A stretch of 64,000 nt of DNA, taken from the NCBI RefSeq assembly GCF_902706095.1, contig NZ_CACSJP010000012.1:80998-144997 (forward strand), written 5' to 3'. The position numbers and the translations under genes are program-made. Positions within the stretch are counted from its first letter, which is position 1. Every line of letters starts with the position of its first letter. The stretch is from Rhizobium sp. 18065 (GTDB taxonomy: Bacteria; Pseudomonadota; Alphaproteobacteria; Rhizobiales; Rhizobiaceae). Below, piece by piece: positions 16,264-26,159 of this stretch. A model generated the notes under the pieces. The model was not told the DNA's origin and ran no database searches. It saw only the letters and a program-made list of their open reading frames with translations.

Positions 16264-17022
16264 ATGTTCTCCCTGTTCAAAAAGCCCGCCGCCACACGCA
16301 CGTCCAGTATAGCGCTGGACAGGACGCTGGCTGTCGATGGCCGGGAACTGCCTCTGACGATCCGCAGGAACATCCGGGCAACACGCATCACGCTGCGTAT
16401 CGAGCCCGGCGGCCGGGCATTGAAGATGACCATTCCTCATGGTCTCAAGGAGCGCGACATTGACGACTTCCTCGATCGCCATCAGGGCTGGCTCCGGACC
16501 CGGCTTGCGCGGCAGTCCGTTGGCGGTGCGATTGAGGATGGTGGCGAGATCACGCTGCGCGGCATCAAGCACCGCATTGTCCACTCCGGACAGATGCGTG
16601 GACTGACCCAGTCGATCGACAGCGAAATCGGCCATATCCTCAGCGTCAGTGGTCTCGAGGATCATCTGCCCCGCCGTATCTGCGATTTTCTCAAGAAGGA
16701 AGCGCGTCGGGACCTGGAGCGTTTGGCCGAGCAACACGCCCGGTCGGTCGGCAAACCGATCAGGAGCCTCAGCTTGAAGGATACGCGCAGCCGATGGGGA
16801 TCCTGTTCCTGGGATGGCAAGCTGAGTTTCTCCTGGCGGATCGTCATGGCGCCGCCGCCGGTGATCGATTATCTCGCCGCCCATGAGGTCGCGCATCTGC
16901 GTGAAATGAACCACGGTCCGGCATTCTGGACACTTTGCAGGGAACTCTGCCCGCACATGGATGAATCCAAGGCATGGTTGAAACGCCATGGCTCTGCGCT
17001 TCATGCGATCGACTTCAGCTGA
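16264..17022 (+). CDS. YgjP-like (DUF45) zinc metallopeptidase
   Basis: The 252-residue protein belongs to the YgjP/WrtP group of M48-like metallopeptidases. The zinc motif is HEVAHLREMNHGPAFW near the C-terminus, with HExxH plus the downstream His. Before it come TRSRWGSCSWDGKLSFSWRIVMAPP and VIDYLAAHE, the usual arrangement of the family. No signal peptide or membrane helix is seen, so it should be cytoplasmic. Substrates are unknown. It lies 72 bp before trpF but need not be functionally linked to it. Confidence 0.88.
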   Translation: MFSLFKKPAATRTSSIALDRTLAVDGRELPLTIRRNIRATRITLRIEPGGRALKMTIPHGLKERDIDDFLDRHQGWLRTRLARQSVGGAIEDGGEITLRGIKHRIVHSGQMRGLTQSIDSEIGHILSVSGLEDHLPRRICDFLKKEARRDLERLAEQHARSVGKPIRSLSLKDTRSRWGSCSWDGKLSFSWRIVMAPPPVIDYLAAHEVAHLREMNHGPAFWTLCRELCPHMDESKAWLKRHGSALHAIDFS

Positions 17023-17094
17023 TCGGCCTCTGACCGTTCAGCATAGGTCGCAATTTGGCTCGACTCTTTGGCGATTTCGTGCGAATTCGCTGCC

Positions 17095-17769
17095 ATGAGA
17101 CCCGATATCAAGATCTGCGGATTGAAGACGCCGGAGGCTGTCGATCGCGCTGTTGAGCGCGGGGCGACCCATATCGGCTTCATTTTTTTCGCCAAGAGCC
17201 CGCGTAACATCGAGCCGGACATTGCGGGGACCCTTGCGGACCGCGTCCGCGGCCGTGCCAAGATCGTTGCTGTAACCGTCGATGCAGATGCCGACGACCT
17301 GGACGAAATCATCGCGCTGCTGCGTCCCGATATCCTGCAATTTCATGGACATGAAAGCCCGGATCGGCTTTTGACGGTCAAGGCTATGACAGGGTTGCCG
17401 ATCATGAAGGCATTTTCGATCCGCGAGCCCGATGACCTGAAGCGGATCGAACCCTATATAGGCATTGCTGACCGGTTTCTCTTCGATGCGAAGCCGCCGG
17501 TCGGCTCGGACCTGCCCGGTGGAAACGGCGTAACCTTTGATTGGCGCCTACTCAGCTCGCTTGACGAAAGTGTGAATTACATGCTTTCCGGTGGGCTCAA
17601 CAAGGACAATATCGCTGACGCCCTGCGCGAAACGGGCGCCCGTGGGATTGATGTTTCCTCTGGCGTCGAAAGCGCGCCTGGGGTCAAGGATCTGCAGATG
17701 ATGGACGAGTTTTTTGCGGCGGTCGCTGATGCCTCGCGCCGCGTACCGGTATCAGGGAGTGTCAAGTGA
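17095..17769 (+). CDS. trpF: Phosphoribosylanthranilate isomerase
   Basis: TrpF isomerises N-(5-phosphoribosyl)anthranilate in tryptophan synthesis. The 224-residue product starts MRPDIKICGLKTPEAVDRAV with catalytic Cys in KICGLK; the second catalytic residue is Asp in VTVDADADDLDE, and the phosphate-binding region reads YMLSGGLNKDNI and GIDVSSGVES. A TTG nine codons upstream is a less likely start. The last bases overlap the trpB GTG, making trpFBA a coupled operon as is usual in Rhizobiales, with trpE and trpDC elsewhere. Confidence 0.95.
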   Translation: MRPDIKICGLKTPEAVDRAVERGATHIGFIFFAKSPRNIEPDIAGTLADRVRGRAKIVAVTVDADADDLDEIIALLRPDILQFHGHESPDRLLTVKAMTGLPIMKAFSIREPDDLKRIEPYIGIADRFLFDAKPPVGSDLPGGNGVTFDWRLLSSLDESVNYMLSGGLNKDNIADALRETGARGIDVSSGVESAPGVKDLQMMDEFFAAVADASRRVPVSGSVK

Positions 17770-18986
17770 ACGAAACACCCAAACCCAATTCCTTCCGGGA
17801 AGGTCCGGACGAAGACGGCCGTTTCGGCATATTCGGTGGCCGCTTCGTTGCCGAAACACTGATGCCGCTGATCCTCGACCTCCAGGCAGAGTGGGAAAAG
17901 GCGAAGACCGATCCGGAATTCCAGGCTGAGCTGGCGCATCTGAACACCCATTATACAGGCCGGCCGAGCCCGCTATATTTCGCCGAGCGCCTGACGGAAG
18001 AACTGGGCGGCGCGAAGATCTATTTCAAGCGTGACGAACTCAACCACACCGGTTCGCACAAGATCAACAATTGCCTTGGTCAGATCCTGCTTGCCAAGCG
18101 CATGGGCAAGACCCGCATCATCGCAGAGACCGGTGCCGGCCAGCATGGCGTGGCGTCGGCAACCGTCGCTGCGCGTTTCGGCATTCCCTGTGTCGTCTAT
18201 ATGGGCGCGACCGATGTCGAGCGCCAGGCACCGAACGTTTTCCGAATGAAGCTGCTCGGCGCCGAGGTGAAGCCAGTGACGGCCGGACACGGAACGCTGA
18301 AGGACGCCATGAACGAGGCGCTGCGGGATTGGGTCACCAATGTCGATGACACCTACTACATGATCGGTACGGCCGCTGGCCCGCATCCCTATCCAGAAAT
18401 GGTCCGCGACTTCCAGTCGGTGATTGGTCGCGAGACGCGCGAACAGCTTATGGCGGCCGAAGGCCGTCTTCCGGACATGCTGATCGCAGCCGTCGGTGGC
18501 GGTTCAAACGCGATCGGCCTTTTCCATCCGTTCCTGGATGACGAAAGTGTCCGGATCGTTGGCGTCGAAGCCGGTGGCAAGGGGCTTGAGGGCGAAGAGC
18601 ATTGCGCCTCTCTGACGGCGGGTTCGCCGGGCGTCCTGCATGGCAACCGCACGTATCTGCTGCAGGACGGCGACGGCCAGATCAAGGAAGGTCACTCGAT
18701 CTCCGCCGGTCTCGACTATCCGGGCATCGGGCCAGAGCACTCCTGGCTGAAGGACATGGGCCGCGTTGAATATGTGCCGATCAAGGACGACGAGGCGCTC
18801 GCCGCCTTCCAGATGTTGACCCGGACCGAAGGCATCATTCCGGCGCTTGAGCCGAGCCACGCTCTTGCCGAAGTCATCAAGCGCGCGCCGACGATGGACA
18901 AGGACCAGATCATTGTCATGAATCTCTGCGGTCGCGGCGACAAGGACATATTCACTGTCGGCAAGATTCTCGGAATGGGGCTCTGA
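17766..18986 (+). CDS. trpB: Tryptophan synthase beta chain
   Basis: TrpB is the PLP-dependent subunit that joins indole and serine. The 406-residue protein begins with GTG overlapping the trpF stop. The PLP lysine motif is HTGSHKINN, the PLP phosphate loop GGGSNAIG, and the stretch GRFGGRFVAETLMPL-like near the N-terminus is family-typical (here GIFGGRFVAETLMPLI). Followed two bases later by trpA. Confidence 0.98.
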   Translation: MNETPKPNSFREGPDEDGRFGIFGGRFVAETLMPLILDLQAEWEKAKTDPEFQAELAHLNTHYTGRPSPLYFAERLTEELGGAKIYFKRDELNHTGSHKINNCLGQILLAKRMGKTRIIAETGAGQHGVASATVAARFGIPCVVYMGATDVERQAPNVFRMKLLGAEVKPVTAGHGTLKDAMNEALRDWVTNVDDTYYMIGTAAGPHPYPEMVRDFQSVIGRETREQLMAAEGRLPDMLIAAVGGGSNAIGLFHPFLDDESVRIVGVEAGGKGLEGEEHCASLTAGSPGVLHGNRTYLLQDGDGQIKEGHSISAGLDYPGIGPEHSWLKDMGRVEYVPIKDDEALAAFQMLTRTEGIIPALEPSHALAEVIKRAPTMDKDQIIVMNLCGRGDKDIFTVGKILGMGL

Positions 18987-18988
18987 TC

Positions 18989-19828
18989 ATGACTGCACGT
19001 ATGGATAAACGCTTCGCCGATCTGAAGGCTGAAGGCCGTCCCGCCCTGGTGACCTACTTCATGGCCGGCGATCCGGACTATGCCACATCGCTGGCGATCA
19101 TGAAGGCGCTGCCGGAAGCTGGTGCTGACGTGATCGAGCTTGGCATGCCGTTCTCTGATCCGATGGCCGATGGTCCTGCGATCCAGATGGCGGGGCAGCG
19201 CGCCCTGAAGTCGGGCCAGACCCTGCTTAAGACGCTGGAACTTGCACGCGAATTCCGCAAGATCGATCAGTCCACGCCGATCGTGCTGATGGGCTACTAC
19301 AATCCGATCTATGTCTTCGGCGTCGAGCATTTCCTCGATGTTGCGATCGAAGTGGGCATCGACGGCCTGATCGTTGTCGATCTTCCGCCGGAAATGGACG
19401 ACGAACTTTGTATTCCTGCCCGTCGCCGCGACATCAATTTCATCCGTCTGGCCACGCCGACAACGGACGACAAGCGCCTGCCGACTGTGCTGCAGAATAC
19501 GTCCGGCTTTGTCTACTACGTGTCGATGAACGGTATCACAGGGTCGTCGATGCTTGATCCATCCCGTGTGGCAGGCGCCGTTCAGCGCATCAAGTCCCAC
19601 ACGGATCTGCCGATTTGTGTCGGCTTTGGCGTCAAGACCGCAGAACATGCCCGCCTGATAGGGACGAGCGCGGACGGCGTTGTCGTCGGCACCGCCATCG
19701 TCAATCAGGTCGCCAACAATCTGACAGCTGACGGGAAAGCCACGGCGGATACGGTTCAGGCCGTCGTCACCCTGGTTCGCGGCCTTGCAAGTGGTGTGCG
19801 CAGTGCGCGCCTTGCTGCTGCCGAGTAA
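18989..19828 (+). CDS. trpA: Tryptophan synthase alpha chain
   Basis: TrpA cleaves indole-3-glycerol phosphate and channels indole to TrpB. The 279-residue TIM-barrel protein shows LVTYFMAGDPDY, the catalytic Glu segment VIELGMPFSDPMADGPAIQ, catalytic Asp in GLIVVDLPPE, and the phosphate-binding PICVGFGVKT and GVVVGTAIV. Co-transcribed with trpFB, followed 38 bp later by accD. Confidence 0.98.
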   Translation: MTARMDKRFADLKAEGRPALVTYFMAGDPDYATSLAIMKALPEAGADVIELGMPFSDPMADGPAIQMAGQRALKSGQTLLKTLELAREFRKIDQSTPIVLMGYYNPIYVFGVEHFLDVAIEVGIDGLIVVDLPPEMDDELCIPARRRDINFIRLATPTTDDKRLPTVLQNTSGFVYYVSMNGITGSSMLDPSRVAGAVQRIKSHTDLPICVGFGVKTAEHARLIGTSADGVVVGTAIVNQVANNLTADGKATADTVQAVVTLVRGLASGVRSARLAAAE

Positions 19829-19866
19829 TTTTCCGATAAAGGCTGTAAACGTCAGGAGTATACCGC

Positions 19867-20772
19867 GTGAACTGGATCACCAATTACGTGCGCCCGCGCA
19901 TCAATTCCATGCTGGGTCGCCGGGAAGTGCCGGAAAACCTCTGGATCAAGTGCCCTGAAACGGGTGAGATGGTCTTCCACAAGGACCTCGAAGAGAACAA
20001 GTGGGTCATTCCCGCCTCTGGCTACCATATGAAGATGCCGGCCAAGGATCGCCTGATCGACCTGTTCGACAACGGCCAGTATGAGGCCCTGCAGCAGCCC
20101 AAGGTGGCGCAGGACCCGCTGAAGTTCCGCGATTCGAAGAAATACACCGACCGCCTGAAGGACAGCCGTCTGAAGACCGAACAGGAGGATACCATCCTGG
20201 CTGGCGTCGGCACCGTCCAGGGGCTCAAACTTGTAGCCGTTGTTCATGAGTTCAACTTTATGGGCGGTTCGCTCGGCATTGCAGCCGGCGAGGCGATCGT
20301 GAAGGCTTTCGAACGCGCGCTGAAGGAAAAGTGCCCCTTGGTCATGTTCCCCGCATCGGGCGGCGCGCGCATGCAGGAAGGCATCCTGTCCTTGATGCAG
20401 TTGCCGCGAACGACGGTTGCTGTGGACATGCTGAAGGAAGCCGGGCTTCCTTACATTGTCGTTCTGACCAATCCGACCACGGGTGGTGTCACCGCATCTT
20501 ACGCCATGCTTGGCGATCTGCACATCGCCGAACCGGGCGCTGAAATCTGCTTTGCCGGCAAACGCGTCATCGAGCAGACCATCCGTGAAAAGCTGCCAGA
20601 AGGTTTCCAGACATCGGAATATCTGCTCGAGCATGGCATGGTCGACATGGTGGTCAAGCGTCACGAGATTCCCGATCTTCTGGCCCGCGTCTTGAAGATC
20701 ATGACCAAGCGTCCGGCCAACGATGTGGTTTCGAACGGCGCCATAACACTCCCGACAAAGGCATCGGCCTGA
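19867..20772 (+). CDS. accD: Acetyl-CoA carboxylase carboxyltransferase beta subunit
   Basis: AccD, with AccA, transfers carboxyl from biotin to acetyl-CoA in fatty acid synthesis. The 301-residue product starts with GTG and reads MNWITNYVRPRINSMLGRRE; the crotonase-fold core has MGGSLGIAAGEAI, MFPASGGARMQEG and NPTTGGVTASYAMLGD. The N-terminal zinc ribbon is degenerate: at the position of the four-Cys module only one Cys remains (WIKCPETGEMVF). Gene order trpFBA-accD-folC is conserved in the group. Confidence 0.96.
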   Translation: MNWITNYVRPRINSMLGRREVPENLWIKCPETGEMVFHKDLEENKWVIPASGYHMKMPAKDRLIDLFDNGQYEALQQPKVAQDPLKFRDSKKYTDRLKDSRLKTEQEDTILAGVGTVQGLKLVAVVHEFNFMGGSLGIAAGEAIVKAFERALKEKCPLVMFPASGGARMQEGILSLMQLPRTTVAVDMLKEAGLPYIVVLTNPTTGGVTASYAMLGDLHIAEPGAEICFAGKRVIEQTIREKLPEGFQTSEYLLEHGMVDMVVKRHEIPDLLARVLKIMTKRPANDVVSNGAITLPTKASA

Positions 20773-20809
20773 CACTTAGTATTTGGCCGATGGCAGTGGA
20801 ACGACCGTG

Positions 20810-22150
20810 ATGACAGTGCCTACCTTGAGTCTGGCCGATGCCGAGATCGAAAAACTCATGGGGCTGCACCCCAAGGGTTACGATCTCTCCCTCGACCGCA
20901 TCCGCCGCCTGCTCGACCTTCTGGGCAATCCCGAAAGGCGTTTGCCGCCGGTCATTCATGTCGCCGGCACCAATGGCAAAGGCTCGGCGACGGCCTTTTG
21001 CCGGGCACTGCTCGAAGCCCAGGGGCTGTCGGTCCATGTCCATACCTCGCCGCACCTTGTCCGCTGGCATGAACGCTATCGCATCGGCGTCAAGGCCGGT
21101 CCAGGCCAGATCGTCGATGATGCGGTCTTTGCCGATGCGCTCCGCCGTGTTGCCGACGCCAACGGTGGCCAGTCGATCACCGTCTTCGAAATCCTGACGG
21201 CGGTGACGTTCCTGCTGTTTTCCGAGCAGCCTGCCGACGTTGCCGTTATCGAAGTTGGCCTCGGTGGTCGTTTCGATGCCACCAATGTCGTTGAAAAGCC
21301 CGCCGTCTCGATCATCCAGCCGATTTCCCTCGATCACCAGGCCTATCTCGGCGATCGAGTCGAACTGATCGCAGCCGAGAAGGCCGGCATCATGAAGCGC
21401 GGTGTTCCAGTGGTCATTGGCCATCAGGAGTTCGAAGGCGCCCGTGACGTGTTGATTGGCACAGCTGAAAGGCTGGGCTGTCCGCTTTCCGTCTTCAGCC
21501 AGGATTTCCTCGCCTATGAGGAATTCAGCCGATTGGTCTATCAGGATGAGTTCGGCCTCATGGATCTGCCGCTTCCCCGCCTTCCCGGGCGCCACCAAAT
21601 CGGCAATGCCGCAACGGCCATCCGTGCTGTGAAGGCGGCTGGCTTTGCGGTCAACGAGATGGTTGCCGAGAAGGCCATGCTGTCGGTCGAATGGCCCGGT
21701 CGTCTGCAACGACTGACCGAAGGGCATCTGGTCGATCGTGCACCGGCGGGTGCCGAGATCTGGCTCGATGGCGGCCATAATCCGGGTGCTGGCGAAGTGA
21801 TTGCCGAAGCCATGGCGGCGATGGAAGAGCGCAAGGCGCGCCCGCTGCATCTGGTTGTCGGCATGATCAACACAAAGGATCCGATCGGCTACTTCCGCGC
21901 ATTCGCCGGTATCGCCCATGCGGTGTACACCGTACCAATCGAAGGCTCCGACGTCGGTCTCGATCCCGTCGCGCTGGCGCAATCCGCAGCGGATGCCGGA
22001 TTGACCGCTTTGCCGATGGGGTCGCTGGGCGAGGCGCTGAATGCGATTGCAGAACGAACAGCGGGCGGACCGCCGCCGCGTATCATGATCGGTGGATCGC
22101 TCTATCTTGCCGGCAATGTTCTGGCGCAGAACGGCACCATTCCGACATGA
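20810..22150 (+). CDS. folC: Dihydrofolate / folylpolyglutamate synthase
   Basis: FolC makes dihydrofolate from dihydropteroate and adds glutamates. From the ATG at 20810 the product has 446 residues. The ATP loop is HVAGTNGKGSATAFCRALLEA near 45-65, HTSPHLVRWHERYRI follows, and VGLGGRFDATNV carries the metal-binding region. C-terminal Mur-ligase-like domain with WLDGGHNPGAG. A longer reading from 20783 adds nine unconserved residues. It ends at a terminator shared with trxA. Confidence 0.95.
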   Translation: MTVPTLSLADAEIEKLMGLHPKGYDLSLDRIRRLLDLLGNPERRLPPVIHVAGTNGKGSATAFCRALLEAQGLSVHVHTSPHLVRWHERYRIGVKAGPGQIVDDAVFADALRRVADANGGQSITVFEILTAVTFLLFSEQPADVAVIEVGLGGRFDATNVVEKPAVSIIQPISLDHQAYLGDRVELIAAEKAGIMKRGVPVVIGHQEFEGARDVLIGTAERLGCPLSVFSQDFLAYEEFSRLVYQDEFGLMDLPLPRLPGRHQIGNAATAIRAVKAAGFAVNEMVAEKAMLSVEWPGRLQRLTEGHLVDRAPAGAEIWLDGGHNPGAGEVIAEAMAAMEERKARPLHLVVGMINTKDPIGYFRAFAGIAHAVYTVPIEGSDVGLDPVALAQSAADAGLTALPMGSLGEALNAIAERTAGGPPPRIMIGGSLYLAGNVLAQNGTIPT

Positions 22151-22151
22151 A

Positions 22152-22176
22152 AAAAGCCCGGAAATTCCGGGCTTTT
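22152..22176. terminator. Bidirectional intrinsic terminator between folC and trxA
   Basis: AAAAGCCCGGAA and TTCCGGGCTTTT form a near-perfect stem that serves both converging transcripts. Confidence 0.88.
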
Positions 22177-22201
22177 GAATTCTCCAAGCTTTCGCAGGGC
22201 C

Positions 22202-22522
22202 TCAGGCGGCGCTGGAAATCCAGCTCGACAGGGCAGTCTTGGGCGCAGCGCCGACCTTGATATCGGCCACTTCGCCGCCCTTGAACACGGCCAGCGTCGG
22301 GATCGAGCGAACGCCGAACTGGGCAGCCAGTTCTGGATTTTCATCGATGTTCAGCTTGACGATCTTCACCTTGCCGGCGAGCTCGTTGGAGATCTCCTCC
22401 AGGCTCGGCGCGATCATCTTGCACGGGCCGCACCATTCGGCCCAGAAATCCACGACGACCGGCTCGGCCGCATCGAGAACTTCGGCCTGGAAATTGGACT
22501 TGTCGACTTTTACAGTAGCCAT
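22202..22522 (-). CDS. trxA: Thioredoxin 1
   Basis: TrxA is the main cytoplasmic disulfide reductase. The 106-residue product starts MATVKVDKSNFQAEVLDA and has the active site WCGPC at residues 30-34 and the cis-Pro loop RSIPTLAVFKGGE. The start at 22522 follows an AAGGAG sequence; an upstream reading from 22618 adds a non-thioredoxin tail. It follows addA by 73 bp on the minus strand. Confidence 0.97.
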   Translation of the reverse strand: MATVKVDKSNFQAEVLDAAEPVVVDFWAEWCGPCKMIAPSLEEISNELAGKVKIVKLNIDENPELAAQFGVRSIPTLAVFKGGEVADIKVGAAPKTALSSWISSAA

Positions 22523-22595
22523 CGGGCTCTCCTTATAGATATCGAATTGACTAGATATGTGATGCCGCGTCGCGGTAATTTCAATATGCGGTATC

Positions 22596-25500
22596 TCATG
22601 ATGTTTCGAGGTCGGCAAGAGAGGCGCGCATCACGTCTTCCGGAAGGTCCAGCACTGTCCCCGTTTCCGTGTAGATCAGCAGGCATTCGATCGGCTTCAA
22701 CGGATAAAGCGGTTTGAGGATTTCCCGGTAGATCGCCAGCTGTGCCCGATGCGAAAGAGGCACATCGCGCACATGATGCGGCGGGTTGCGATTGGTCTTG
22801 TAGTCGACAAGCAGAACCCGGTCGTCCAGCACGGCCATCCGGTCGATGCGGCCGGAGACTGCGCGAGGTTCGCCTTTTAGCATGAGCGTGCCCATCACAG
22901 ACACTTCCGGCTGGCTCGCACTCGAAAACAGAGGCGCAAGGCCAGGTGCATCAAGTACGGACATGACCGTATCAACAAGGCTATCCCGCTCGGGCCGGGG
23001 CCAGAAACGCGCGGCACGCGCGGCATAACGTTGTGCTGCCTGGACCCTGTCGGAGGCCGCGATGGCAGGCAGTGTCTGCAGCATGCGGTGGACCAATCGG
23101 CCGCGCTGAAGCGAAAGCTCCGCCTTCTTCTCCTCGGTAAACAGTGCCGAGGCCGTCAGCATATCGTCGGTGTCGTCGAGAACGATGCTGCCGGCGCCCG
23201 ATGGGCTGAGCGGTCGCGGAAGACTGACAGGTGGGGGCAGGGGCCGAGATAGCGCTACTGGCAGATGCAATTCGACATCGTCAACGGCCGCCTCGTCCGA
23301 AAGCGGAAATACTTTCTGCGAAAGCGGCAGGCGCCATTTGAGACCTGACCATTCCCCGTCTGCGCCTTTGAATTCTGCAGGGCTGCAATGGATTTCGTCA
23401 CCGGCAAGCGCATCGGCAATCATCCGGTGCCAGATATCGCCCGGATCCTGCACGCCGCGATAACCGCAGATGATCAGTCGGTCGGCCGCTCGCGTCATGG
23501 CAACATAGAGAAGCCGCCGATATTCCTCTTCCGTCTGGCTCCGGCGTATTTGGCTATCTGCCTCGGTCAGAGAGTTGCCGAGCGCCTTGGTCGGCACCCA
23601 GATCGGAACTGCCGGTTGCTCCGTGTGTAATTCAAGCAGACGGAGCTTGGCGAGATGGTTCGCGTTGAAAGCCTTTGATCCGCCATCGACCAGAAAAACC
23701 ACGGGCGCTTCAAGCCCTTTCGAGGCGTGCACGGTCATGATCCGGACTTCGTTGCGCTCCTTGTCCTGCTCCCGCTTCACCTCCGGCGCTTCCATCTCCA
23801 GCGTTGAGATGAAGGATTGCAGGCCCGGCAGCCCGGCGGTTTCAAAGGACAGTGCAAACGTCAGGAACTCGTCGAGAATGTCGCTGACTTCCGTCCCGAG
23901 CCGTCCGAGATAAACCCGTCGTCCGCCATGCATGCCCAAGACCCGGGCATAGAAGTCGTGCACCGAGTGAGTGCGCGAGAGATCCAGAAAAAGCTGCAGT
24001 TTCTTCAAGCTTGCAGCCCAGGGCGATCCGTCCTGGGCTGCAAGATCCTGCAGGCGAGCCCAGAGGCTCTGCTTTTCCGGCCGTTCGGCGGCAAGAACCA
24101 GAAGCTGGTCTTCGAGATGATTGAACAGCGGACTTTTCAGGATCGCAGCCAGAGAAAGATCGTCGGCCGGTAGCAGCAGGAAACGGCCAAGCGCCAGCAT
24201 GTCCTGCACGGCAATATGGTTTGTCAGCTTCAGTCGGTCGGCACCCGCTACCGGAATACTGTAGGGACGCTTCAGCGACCGGGTCAATGCATTGACGAAA
24301 CTGTCGCGCTTGCGCACCAGCACCAGGATGTCGCCGGGCTGGATCAGCCGTTCGACACCCTTTTCAATGATCGTCTGTTTGCCCACCATTTCGCTGATCG
24401 TATGCGCTATGCGCCGTGCAAGAATGGCCGACGGCGCGCTTTCCGGGGTGGCGTCGAAAGGCGCCGTCCAGTCCTCGTTCTTGTCCAGCTTTTCCGCTGC
24501 AATCATCTCCCAGAGATCGACTTCGCCCGGGTGGCCGCTACGGCTCGACATATGCACGACGGCATCGCCGAAAGCACTGAGGCCGCGAAAGTTCTCGCGG
24601 ACGGAAAATACCTGGTCGACAGCGGACAAGATTGCCGAGGTCGACCGGAAGGAAAGCGGCAGGCGGATCGTGTTGAACGTCTGGCCGCCATTGTTGACGG
24701 CCTGCTGCGTCTGTTTTGCCTCGACGGAAAACTGTTCCGGGCGGGCACCCTGGAATGAATAGATCGACTGTTTTTCGTCACCCACGGCAAAGAAAGTTCG
24801 CACGCCGGGACGGGCGCTGGCACCGGAGAAGAAGTCTTCGCGCAGCGACCGGATAACCGACCATTGAACCGGGCTCGTATCCTGTGCCTCGTCGACGAGG
24901 ATATGATCGATGCCCTGGTCGAGCTTGTAGTGCACCCAGGCGCCGACATCGGCGCGCATCAGAAGTTCCGCGCTGCGGGCGATCAGATCCTCGAAATCGA
25001 GCTGCGACCGGCGTTTCTTCAGCTCTTCATAGTCTTCGTCCAACCGGACTGCGAGTGTCAGGGCCGCCTTTGTCGCCTCGTACATGCGGAAGATCCGCAA
25101 CCGGTCGCGGGTGGAAACCACGTGTTCACGGGCCGCAATCACCGCGTCGCGCAACTCGGGTGCCTGCTTGGTCATGGCAGCGGCAATCAGCGAGCTGTCG
25201 GCCTTGGGCGCTTCCGCCTGTGTCAGGAAGGCACCATCGAGCAGCTTTGCCCGCTCCAGGGGATCGCGTTCGACAAGCACACGCTCCAGCGTTTCGGCAA
25301 CCGAGCGAACCTTCTCGCCGCCTTTTTCCAGCGCCAAACGAACATAGTGGGCAAAGACCGGACCTGACAGGCCGGCAAGCGGCCAATAGGCCTCTGCCCG
25401 GGATGTTTCGCTTTCATCGGGGCTGATTCCGAAGCGCAGGCGCAAGGTCGCGTCAATGCTGCCGTGGCGGGCGGATTCGCGACGGAACTGCCGGATGGCG

Positions 25501-26159
25501 TGGCGATTGGCGACGATATCGCTGATGAGCGTTTCCAGCCCACTTTCATCCGCTATGCTGAGTACCTGGGAGAAGGCTTCCGCCAGGTCCGCGTTGTTTT
25601 CGGTCGATGTCGCTGTCAGCAGCGAGCGGCGGGCCTCGGCGAGAACCGCAATGGCGGCCCGATCATCGAGAACGCTGAAATGGCCAGCGACATTGGCCTC
25701 CAGCGGAAACTGGTGCAGCAGCGCCTCGCAGAAGGCGTGGATTGTCTGGATTTTCAACCCGCCCGGCGTCTCGAGCGCCTTGGCAAAGAGTTGGCGTGCG
25801 GTCGCAAGCGTCGTGCGGTCCGGTACGCGCTGCTCGATGGCCGTCACGCGCTTGGCCAGTTCGGCGTCATCCAGTGTTGCCCATTCGGCCAGTCGGTCGA
25901 AAACACGGTTGGACATTTCCGAAGCAGCCGCCTTTGTATAGGTGAGGCAAAGGATGGAGGAGGGGCGGGCCCCTGCCAGCAGAAGGCGAATGACGCGCTG
26001 GGTCAGCACATGCGTCTTGCCGGAGCCGGCATTGGCCGACACCCAGGCGGACTGGCCGGGATGCGAGGCGCGCGACTGCTCCACGGTCGTCCAGTCGATC
26101 CACGCACCAGGATCATCGCCGGTCGGCAGGTCTGAGGGCAGGGAAGGATTGTCACTCAT
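22596..26159 (-). CDS. addA: Double-strand break repair helicase-nuclease AddA
   Basis: AddA is the UvrD-like helicase and nuclease subunit of AddAB, which processes DNA ends for RecA-dependent repair. The 1187-residue protein has Walker A ANAGSGKTH (42-50), helicase motif II with VDEAQDTSP, motif III GDEKQSIYSFQGA, motif IV-VI (MTVHASKGLEAPVVFLVDGG, LLYVAMTRAADRL), and a C-terminal RecB-type nuclease with VLLVDYKTNRNPP. The ATG at 26159 sits inside the 3' end of addB (8-bp overlap); an upstream ATG at 26219 would extend further into addB. Confidence 0.95.
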   Translation of the reverse strand: MSDNPSLPSDLPTGDDPGAWIDWTTVEQSRASHPGQSAWVSANAGSGKTHVLTQRVIRLLLAGARPSSILCLTYTKAAASEMSNRVFDRLAEWATLDDAELAKRVTAIEQRVPDRTTLATARQLFAKALETPGGLKIQTIHAFCEALLHQFPLEANVAGHFSVLDDRAAIAVLAEARRSLLTATSTENNADLAEAFSQVLSIADESGLETLISDIVANRHAIRQFRRESARHGSIDATLRLRFGISPDESETSRAEAYWPLAGLSGPVFAHYVRLALEKGGEKVRSVAETLERVLVERDPLERAKLLDGAFLTQAEAPKADSSLIAAAMTKQAPELRDAVIAAREHVVSTRDRLRIFRMYEATKAALTLAVRLDEDYEELKKRRSQLDFEDLIARSAELLMRADVGAWVHYKLDQGIDHILVDEAQDTSPVQWSVIRSLREDFFSGASARPGVRTFFAVGDEKQSIYSFQGARPEQFSVEAKQTQQAVNNGGQTFNTIRLPLSFRSTSAILSAVDQVFSVRENFRGLSAFGDAVVHMSSRSGHPGEVDLWEMIAAEKLDKNEDWTAPFDATPESAPSAILARRIAHTISEMVGKQTIIEKGVERLIQPGDILVLVRKRDSFVNALTRSLKRPYSIPVAGADRLKLTNHIAVQDMLALGRFLLLPADDLSLAAILKSPLFNHLEDQLLVLAAERPEKQSLWARLQDLAAQDGSPWAASLKKLQLFLDLSRTHSVHDFYARVLGMHGGRRVYLGRLGTEVSDILDEFLTFALSFETAGLPGLQSFISTLEMEAPEVKREQDKERNEVRIMTVHASKGLEAPVVFLVDGGSKAFNANHLAKLRLLELHTEQPAVPIWVPTKALGNSLTEADSQIRRSQTEEEYRRLLYVAMTRAADRLIICGYRGVQDPGDIWHRMIADALAGDEIHCSPAEFKGADGEWSGLKWRLPLSQKVFPLSDEAAVDDVELHLPVALSRPLPPPVSLPRPLSPSGAGSIVLDDTDDMLTASALFTEEKKAELSLQRGRLVHRMLQTLPAIAASDRVQAAQRYAARAARFWPRPERDSLVDTVMSVLDAPGLAPLFSSASQPEVSVMGTLMLKGEPRAVSGRIDRMAVLDDRVLLVDYKTNRNPPHHVRDVPLSHRAQLAIYREILKPLYPLKPIECLLIYTETGTVLDLPEDVMRASLADLETS

